Source of the DNA: Luteimonas deserti
Lineage (GTDB): Bacteria > Pseudomonadota > Gammaproteobacteria > Xanthomonadales > Xanthomonadaceae
DNA length: 64,000 bases
Assembly (NCBI RefSeq): GCF_013425765.1
Contig: NZ_JACCJZ010000020.1
Location: forward strand, 248,001 to 312,000
Direction: 5' to 3'
Shown here: piece after piece, positions 58,028 through 64,000 of the stretch
Layout of the letters: the number at the start of each line of letters is the position of its first letter
Numbering within the stretch: the first letter of the stretch is position 1
The notes under the pieces: model-generated
What the model was told of the DNA's origin: nothing
The model's database searches: none
What the model saw: the letters and a program-made list of their open reading frames with translations, nothing else
Translations under genes and position numbers: made by a program

Positions 58028-60255
58028 GCGCGCAACCCGTGAACCCCGACCTGCCGCCCGACCACGTCACCGTCTTCATCGACGGTGTCGAGCTGGCCGC
58101 GCCCAAGGGCTCGATGATCATCCATGCCGCCGACAAGGCCGGCATTCCGATTCCGCGCTTCTGCTACCACGACAAGCTCGCCATCGCGGCCAACTGCCGC
58201 ATGTGCCTGGTCGAAGTGGAGAAGATGCCCAAGCCCGCGCCGGCCTGCGCCACGCCGGTGATGGACGGCATGCAGGTGATCACGCGCAGCGAGAAGGCCC
58301 TGAAGTCGCAGCGCAACGTGATGGAGTTCCTGCTGATCAACCATCCGCTCGACTGCCCGATCTGCGATCAGGGCGGCGAGTGCGAGCTTCAGGACCTCTC
58401 GCTCGGATACGGCCGATCGGTCAGTCGCTTCGCCGAACGCAAGCGCGTGGTGCCGGACGAGGACCTCGGGCCGCTGGTGGCCACCGAGATGACCCGTTGC
58501 ATCCAGTGCACGCGCTGCGTGCGTTTCACCGCGGAAATCGCCGGAACCTACGAACTCGGCGGCATGCAGCGCGGCGAGAACCTGCAGATCGGCACCTACG
58601 ACGGCAAGCCGCTGACCACGGAGCTCTCGGGCAACGTGATCGACGTCTGCCCGGTGGGCGCGCTGACCAACAAGGTCTATCGCTACCGCGCCCGTCCGTG
58701 GGAACTGATCGCGCGCGAGTCGATCGGCGTCCACGACTCGTTGGGCAGCAACCTGTTCCTGCACGTGCGCCGCGGCGACGTGCTGCGCGCGGTGCCGCGC
58801 GACAACGAAGCGGTCAACGAGTGCTGGATCTCCGATCGCGACCGGTACTCCCACCAGGGCCTGTCGGCCGAGGACCGCGCCGTGCGGCCGATGGTCAGGG
58901 ACGGCGGCGAATGGCGCGAGACCTCGTGGGACGAGGCGCTGGCGCGCGCGGCGAAGATCCTTCGCGACAATCCGGCCGACGAGCTGGGCATGCTGGTGCA
59001 TCCGGCGACCTCGAACGAGGAGGGCGCGCTGCTGGTCCGTCTGGCCGATGCGCTGGGGACCGGCAACATCGACCATCGCATCGCACAGCGCGACCTCTCC
59101 GACGGCGCTGCGGCAGACGCCTTCGCGATGCCGGTCGCCGAGCTCGACAAGGCCGATGCGATCCTCATCGTCGGCTCCAACCTGCGCCACGAGGTGCCGC
59201 TGCTGCACCAGCGCGTCCGCCAGGCCTGGCGTCGCGGCGCCAAGGTCTATGTGGTCAATCCGGTCGACTTCGAATTCACGTTCGACATTGCCGACAAGGC
59301 CATCGTGCCGCCGTCGCAGATCGCGGCCACGCTGCAGGTGGGCGCACTGGCCGACGCGCTGCGCGCGGGCTCGCACGCCGCGATCATCGTCGGTGCGCAG
59401 GCTGAGACCGGCGCGCATTCGGCGGCGATCCGTGCCGCGGCCGCCGCCCTCGCGACGTCCACCGGTGCCGCGCTGTGCCGGATTCCGCAGGGTGCCAACG
59501 CGCTCGGCCTGAGCCGGGCCGGCGTGCTGCCGACCTCGCGCGATGCCGTCACGATGCTGGCCCAGCGGCGAAGCGCGTATGTGATCTACGGGATCGAGCC
59601 CGGTCTCGACTTCGCGGATCCGGGGACCGCGATGCAGTCGCTCGGTGCAGCCCAAGTGGTCGCTTTCAGCCAGTTCGCCTGCCAGTCCACGCGGGCGGTG
59701 GCCGACGTGATCCTGCCGATCGGTGCACTGGCCGAGATCGATGCCACGTTGACCAACCTCGATGGTCGCGACCAGCAGGCGACGGCCGCCGGCCGCCTGC
59801 CCGGCGAGGCGCGTCCCGGCTGGCGCGTGTTGCGCGCGCTGGGCGGTGAGCTCGCGGTGCCGGGCTTCGAATTCACCGATCTGCCGGGCCTGCGTGCGGG
59901 ACTGCAGGCCAGGCCGGTCGACGCGGTGCGGAGCGACGCGCCGGCATCCGGCGGTGAGGGCCTCGAGCTCGCGGTCAGCCAGGCGATCTACCGGGTCGAC
60001 GCGTTGACCCGTCGCGCGCAGGCCCTGCAGGCGCACCCGCTGACCCTCGGACCGCGCGTGGTGCTGCATCCCGACGACGCCGCGGCCTGCGGTGTCGTGG
60101 ACGGTGCGATGGCCAAGGTGAGCAACGCCGTGGGAACGGCGACGCTGCAGGTCGCCGTGGACGACCGGGTCGCTGCAGGTGCGGTGTGGGTCGAATCGGG
60201 CTACGGCGCCACCGCGGCGCTGGGTGCCGGCAAGGTCAAGGTGGTGGCGGCATGA
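58024..60255 (+). CDS. nuoG: NADH-quinone oxidoreductase subunit G
   Basis: 743 residues. N-terminal 2Fe-2S domain ([22 protein letters not shown]), then the His/Cys cluster ([18 protein letters not shown]) and the CIQCTRC 4Fe-4S site. The C-terminal molybdopterin-like domain has no molybdenum motif, as in all NuoG. The extra N7 cluster of E. coli NuoG is not seen: the aligned stretch has no cysteine pair (single C in NECWISD). ATG at 58024 overlaps nuoF. Confidence 0.96.
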
Positions 60256-61340
60256 GCGTGACGAATACCGCAACGCTGCTCGGTGACGTCACCGCGCCGC
60301 TGTACGACGGGTTGATGTCGCTGGGCGCGATCGGCGTGATCCTGTGGATCGTGCTCAAGATCCTCGTGATCGCGGTGCCGGTGATCCTGGCCGTGGCGTT
60401 CTACGTGGTGTGGGAGCGCAAGCTGCTCGGCTGGATGCACGTGCGCCACGGGCCGATGTACGTGGGCATGGGCATCTTCCAGGCCTTCGCGGACGTCTTC
60501 AAACTGCTGTTCAAGGAAGTCATCCAGCCCACCCGCGCGCAGCGCGTGCTCTACGTGCTGGCGCCGCTGATCACGCTCGCCCCGGCGTTCGCGGCCTGGG
60601 CCGTGGTGCCGTTCGATGCGCAGCTGGTGCTCTCCAACGCCAATGCCGGTCTGCTGTACCTGCTGGCGATGACGAGTCTGGGCATCTACGGCATCATCCT
60701 CGCCGGTTGGGCGTCGAACTCGAAGTACGCGTTCCTCGGGGCCATGCGCGCTTCGGCGCAGATGATCAGCTACGAGATCGCGATGGGCTTCGCGCTGGTC
60801 GGCGTGATGGTGGGTGCGGGCAGTCTGAATCTCACCGAGATCGTCATGGCACAGGCCGGCGGCAAGGGCCTGTTCGAGTGGTTCTGGCTGCCGATGCTGC
60901 CGCTGTTCGTCATCTACTTCATCTCCGGCGTGGCCGAGACCAACCGCGCGCCGTTCGACGTCGTCGAGGGCGAGTCGGAGATCGTCGCCGGTCACATGGT
61001 GGAATACTCGGGCTCGGCCTTCGCGCTGTTCTTCCTGGCCGAGTACGCCAACATGATCCTGATCAGCTTCCTGGTCGCGATCTTCTTCCTCGGCGGCTGG
61101 CTGTCGCCGTTCCAGGGCTGGGGCATTCCGCTGCTGTCGGTCGACGGCTGGTGGTGGCTGTTCGCGAAGGTGTTCTTCTTCGCAAGCTGCTTCATCTGGT
61201 TCCGCGCCTCGTTCCCGCGCTACCGCTACGACCAGATCATGCGCCTGGGCTGGAAGGTCTTCATCCCGATCAGCATCTTCTGGATCGTGGTCACCGCGCT
61301 GATGGCGTACTTCGGGATTTTCGAGGCAGGGCAGTCATGA
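60252..61340 (+). CDS. nuoH: NADH-quinone oxidoreductase subunit H
   Basis: 362 residues, eight transmembrane helices, forming the quinone chamber with NuoB and NuoD. Conserved [19 protein letters not shown] and [20 protein letters not shown] segments are present (here [16 protein letters not shown]). ATG at 60252 overlaps the nuoG stop; the stop overlaps nuoI. Confidence 0.97.
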   Translation: MSVTNTATLLGDVTAPLYDGLMSLGAIGVILWIVLKILVIAVPVILAVAFYVVWERKLLGWMHVRHGPMYVGMGIFQAFADVFKLLFKEVIQPTRAQRVLYVLAPLITLAPAFAAWAVVPFDAQLVLSNANAGLLYLLAMTSLGIYGIILAGWASNSKYAFLGAMRASAQMISYEIAMGFALVGVMVGAGSLNLTEIVMAQAGGKGLFEWFWLPMLPLFVIYFISGVAETNRAPFDVVEGESEIVAGHMVEYSGSAFALFFLAEYANMILISFLVAIFFLGGWLSPFQGWGIPLLSVDGWWWLFAKVFFFASCFIWFRASFPRYRYDQIMRLGWKVFIPISIFWIVVTALMAYFGIFEAGQS

Positions 61341-61825
61341 CCAAGTTCGTCTCATGGTTCAGGGGCCTGCTGCTGCTCGAGCTGATCGGCGGCATGGGGC
61401 TGACCCTCAAGTACCTGTTCCGCGACAAGTACACGCTGATGTACCCGATGGAGAAGACGCCGCAGTCGCCGCGTTTCCGCGGTCTGCATGCCCTGCGCCG
61501 GTATCCCAACGGCGAGGAGCGCTGCATCGCGTGCAAGCTGTGCGAGGCGGTGTGTCCGGCGCTGGCGATCACCATCGAATCCGAGCAGCGCGAGGACGGC
61601 AGCCGTCGCACCACGCGATACGACATCGACCTGTTCAAGTGCATCTATTGCGGCTTCTGCGAGGAATCGTGTCCGGTCGATTCGATCGTCGAAACCCAGC
61701 TGCTCGAATACCACTTCGAGAATCGCGGCGAGAACATCGTGACCAAGCCGCAGCTGCTGGCGATCGGTGACCGGCTCGAGGCCGAGATCGCCGAACGTCG
61801 CGCCGCCGACTCCGCGTACAGGTAA
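61337..61825 (+). CDS. nuoI: NADH-quinone oxidoreductase subunit I
   Basis: 162 residues. Two 4Fe-4S clusters (N6a and N6b): C63, C66, C69, C73 and C102, C105, C108, C112. ATG at 61337 overlaps the nuoH stop by four bases. An amphipathic N-terminal helix ([10 protein letters not shown]) docks it on the membrane. Confidence 0.97.
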   Translation: MTKFVSWFRGLLLLELIGGMGLTLKYLFRDKYTLMYPMEKTPQSPRFRGLHALRRYPNGEERCIACKLCEAVCPALAITIESEQREDGSRRTTRYDIDLFKCIYCGFCEESCPVDSIVETQLLEYHFENRGENIVTKPQLLAIGDRLEAEIAERRAADSAYR

Positions 61826-61828
61826 GTC

Positions 61829-62470
61829 ATGAATTTCGACCTGATTGCATTCCTCGTCTTCGCCGCGGTCACCGTGATGTCCGCGGTGGCGGTGATCAGC
61901 GCCCGCAACCCGGTGCACGCGGCCCTGTTCCTGGTGCTGACGTTCTTCTCCACCGCGTGCACCTGGCTGCTGGTCGGTGCCGAGTTCCTCGGCATCGCGC
62001 TGATCCTGGTGTACGTGGGCGCGGTGATGGTGCTGTTCCTCTTCGTCGTCATGATGCTCGACGTCGATGTGGCGCCGCTGCGCGAAGGCTACGTGCGCTA
62101 CCTGCCGGTCGGCCTGGTCGTCGCGGTGGTGATGCTGGTCGAGATCGTGACGTTGATCGGGGTGCGTTCGCGCATGACGCCGTTCGCCGTCGACGCGGTG
62201 GACGCGGCCGGTGTCTCGAATACGGTATGGATCGCGCGGCGTCTGTTCACCGATTTCCTGCTTCCGTTCGAGGTCGCCGCAGTGATCCTGACCGTCGCGG
62301 TCATCGCGGCGGTCATGCTGACCCTGCGCCGCCGCCCGGGTGCCAAGCACCAGAATCCCGGCGAACAGGCCCGCGTGCGCGCAGCCGACCGCATGCGCGT
62401 GGTCAAGATGGACGCCGTGCGTCCGGTGCCCGAGCCGCCGGCCGGCGCGGATGAAGGAGAGACGAAATGA
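61829..62470 (+). CDS. nuoJ: NADH-quinone oxidoreductase subunit J
   Basis: 213 residues, five transmembrane helices. The conserved Tyr-containing [17 protein letters not shown] segment sits on the pi-bulge helix 3. The soluble C-terminus is basic and Pro-rich. It starts 3 bases after nuoI; the stop overlaps nuoK (ATGA). Confidence 0.95.
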   Translation: MNFDLIAFLVFAAVTVMSAVAVISARNPVHAALFLVLTFFSTACTWLLVGAEFLGIALILVYVGAVMVLFLFVVMMLDVDVAPLREGYVRYLPVGLVVAVVMLVEIVTLIGVRSRMTPFAVDAVDAAGVSNTVWIARRLFTDFLLPFEVAAVILTVAVIAAVMLTLRRRPGAKHQNPGEQARVRAADRMRVVKMDAVRPVPEPPAGADEGETK

Positions 62471-62793
62471 CCGGACTGTTCGGCGAGGGCCTCGCACTCG
62501 GCCATTACCTGTCGCTGGGCGCGGTGCTGTTCTGCATCAGCGTCGCGGGCATCTTCCTCAACCGCAAGAACGTGATCATCCTGCTGATGTCGATCGAGCT
62601 GATGCTGCTCGCGGTCAACATCAACTTCGTCGCGTTCTCGCGCGAGTTCGGCGATGCCGCGGGCCAGATCTTCGTGTTCTTCATCCTCACCGTGGCCGCG
62701 GCCGAGGCCGCGATCGGCCTGGCGATCCTGGTCACGCTGTTCCGCAACCGGCGCACGATCAACGTCGCCGAACTCGACACGCTGAAGGGCTGA
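62467..62793 (+). CDS. nuoK: NADH-quinone oxidoreductase subunit K
   Basis: 108 residues, three transmembrane helices. The proton-pathway glutamates are E44 (SIELML) and E80 (AAAEAAIG), matching E36 and E72 of E. coli with an 8-residue longer N-terminus. nuoL begins 7 bases later. Confidence 0.96.
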   Translation: MTGLFGEGLALGHYLSLGAVLFCISVAGIFLNRKNVIILLMSIELMLLAVNINFVAFSREFGDAAGQIFVFFILTVAAAEAAIGLAILVTLFRNRRTINVAELDTLKG

Positions 62794-62800
62794 GCCGGGC

Positions 62801-64000
62801 ATGGAGTACGCAATTTCCAAGGGCATCCTGGTCGCGATCGTCCTGGCCCCGCTGCTGGGTTCGATCATCGCGGGCCTGTTCGGCCGCCAGGTCGGTCGCG
62901 TCGGCGCGCACTCGGCGACGATCGCGGGCGTCGCGATCAGCTGCGCGCTGTCGATCTACACCCTCTGGCAGCTGATGCAGGGTGCGCCTGTCTTCAACGA
63001 GAACGTGTATACGTTCTTCGAGGTGGGCAACTACTCGGCGCACGTCGGCTTCCTGGTCGACAACCTCACCGCGATGATGATGGTCGTGGTGACGTTCGTG
63101 TCGCTGCTCGTCCATCTGTACACGATCGGCTACATGGCCGAGGACCCGGGTTACCAGCGCTTCTTCAGCTACATCTCGCTGTTCACCTTCTCGATGCTGA
63201 TGCTGGTGATGGGCAACAACTTCCTGCAGCTGTTCTTCGGCTGGGAAGCGGTGGGCCTGGTGTCGTACCTGCTGATCGGTTTCTGGTTCAAGAAGCCCAC
63301 CGCGGTGTTCGCCAACATGAAGGCCTTCCTGGTCAACCGGGTCGGCGACTTCGGCTTCCTGCTCGGCATCGCCGGCGTGCTGTACTGGTTCGGCAGCCTC
63401 GACTACGCGACCGTGTTCGCCGCGGCCGATTCCACCATCGGTGGCGGGCAGACGATCGAAGTGATCACCGGGTTCGAGTGGTCGGTCGCGACCCTGGTCT
63501 GCATCTGTCTCTTCATTGGCGCGATGGGCAAGTCGGCCCAGGTGCCGCTGCACGTGTGGCTGCCGGACTCGATGGAAGGCCCGACCCCGATTTCGGCGCT
63601 GATCCACGCCGCGACCATGGTCACCGCCGGCATCTTCATGGTGGCGCGCATGTCGCCGCTGTTCGAGCTGTCGGAAACCGCGCTGCAGTTCATCCTCTTC
63701 ATCGGTGCGACCACGGCGTTCTTCACCGGCCTGATCGGCATGGTGCAGAACGACATCAAGCGCGTCGTGGCGTACTCGACGCTGTCGCAGCTGGGCTACA
63801 TGACCGTCGCGCTCGGCGTGTCGGCGTATTCGGCCGCCGTGTTCCATCTGATGACCCATGCCTTCTTCAAGGCCCTGCTGTTCCTGGCGGCGGGTTCGGT
63901 GATCATCGGCATGCACCACGAGCAGGACATGCGCAAGATGGGCGGCCTGCGCAAGTACATGCCGATCACCTTCTGGACCAGCGTCATCGGCACGCTGGCG
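62801..64000 (+). CDS. nuoL: NADH-quinone oxidoreductase subunit L (5' part, cut by window end)
   Basis: 400 codons, open to the last base, with no stop. An antiporter-like proton-pumping subunit. E149 (GWEAVGLVSYLL) and K244 (GAMGKSAQVPLHVWLPD), the key proton-path residues (E144 and K229 in E. coli), are present, as is the His-rich FHLMTHAFFKALLF helix. The rest, including the lateral helix, is outside the window, as are nuoM and nuoN. Confidence 0.97.
   Translation, partial: MEYAISKGILVAIVLAPLLGSIIAGLFGRQVGRVGAHSATIAGVAISCALSIYTLWQLMQGAPVFNENVYTFFEVGNYSAHVGFLVDNLTAMMMVVVTFVSLLVHLYTIGYMAEDPGYQRFFSYISLFTFSMLMLVMGNNFLQLFFGWEAVGLVSYLLIGFWFKKPTAVFANMKAFLVNRVGDFGFLLGIAGVLYWFGSLDYATVFAAADSTIGGGQTIEVITGFEWSVATLVCICLFIGAMGKSAQVPLHVWLPDSMEGPTPISALIHAATMVTAGIFMVARMSPLFELSETALQFILFIGATTAFFTGLIGMVQNDIKRVVAYSTLSQLGYMTVALGVSAYSAAVFHLMTHAFFKALLFLAAGSVIIGMHHEQDMRKMGGLRKYMPITFWTSVIGTLA

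Overview
The window is chromosomal DNA from a high-GC gammaproteobacterium, most likely of the Xanthomonadaceae/Lysobacteraceae (Lysobacter, Luteimonas or Xanthomonas type). The clues are the gene order pcnB-folK-panB, asd-fimV-truA-trpF and secG-tRNA-Leu(GAG), a LysR gene divergent from trpB, a large TonB receptor next to an S9 peptidase, strong G/C third-position bias and many GTG starts. No insertion sequence, integrase, phage gene, CRISPR array or rRNA was seen. Nearly everything is core metabolism and information processing, tightly packed and mostly intact; nuoL (right edge) and pcnB (left edge) are cut by the window.

Layout. 1-5.5 kb: pcnB 3' end, folK, panB, a GFA-family gene, panC, panD, pgi and an acetyltransferase, all on the plus strand (folate and pantothenate precursors, glycolysis). 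5.6-14.3 kb: queG on the minus strand, then nnrED, tsaE, an AmiC-type amidase, mutL, a DUF1684 lipoprotein and a TraB/GumN protein. 14.3-22.7 kb (minus): an RnfB-like ferredoxin and metG, followed by an accessory block of a DUF2147 protein, an S9 peptidase and a 1010-residue TonB receptor, with two convincing minus-strand terminators. 22.9-28.2 kb: apbC, dcd, a 0.6 kb gene-free stretch, a minus-strand HIT/dienelactone hydrolase pair, rimO and a small secreted protein. 28.3-31.4 kb (minus): an overlapping four-gene operon of a HerA-like ATPase, a secreted protein, greB and a lipoprotein. 31.5-36 kb: an MltD-like transglycosylase, psd and a SCO1-like protein (minus), and prmB. 36.4-43 kb: aroC, a D-2-hydroxyacid dehydrogenase, asd, fimV, truA, trpF. 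43.4-50.3 kb: a LysR regulator divergent from trpB, an unusual 0.67 kb gap, trpA, accD, glmM and a non-haem iron oxygenase. 50.5-53 kb: an SDR (minus), tpiA, secG, tRNA-Leu(GAG). 53.1-64 kb: nuoABCDEFGHIJKL, complex I, running off the right edge.

How the genes work together. The window carries much of aromatic/tryptophan biosynthesis (aroC, trpF, trpB, trpA), aspartate-family entry (asd), pantothenate synthesis (panBCD), cell-wall precursor supply and remodelling (glmM, amiC, mltD-like, fimV), lipid synthesis (accD, psd), tRNA/ribosome maturation (queG, tsaE, truA, rimO, prmB, metG) and respiration (nuo, SCO1-like). Translational coupling is pervasive: most adjacent same-strand genes overlap by ATGA or GTGA.

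I found no clear new multi-gene system. The points most worth a second look are the nuo promoter with a predicted hairpin at the mRNA 5' end, the gene-free trpB-trpA gap, the TonB receptor/S9 peptidase block between metG and apbC, the HerA-greB operon with two unrecognised envelope proteins, and four gene-free stretches of 0.37-0.67 kb. Promoter calls rest mainly on -10 boxes read by eye and are tentative.
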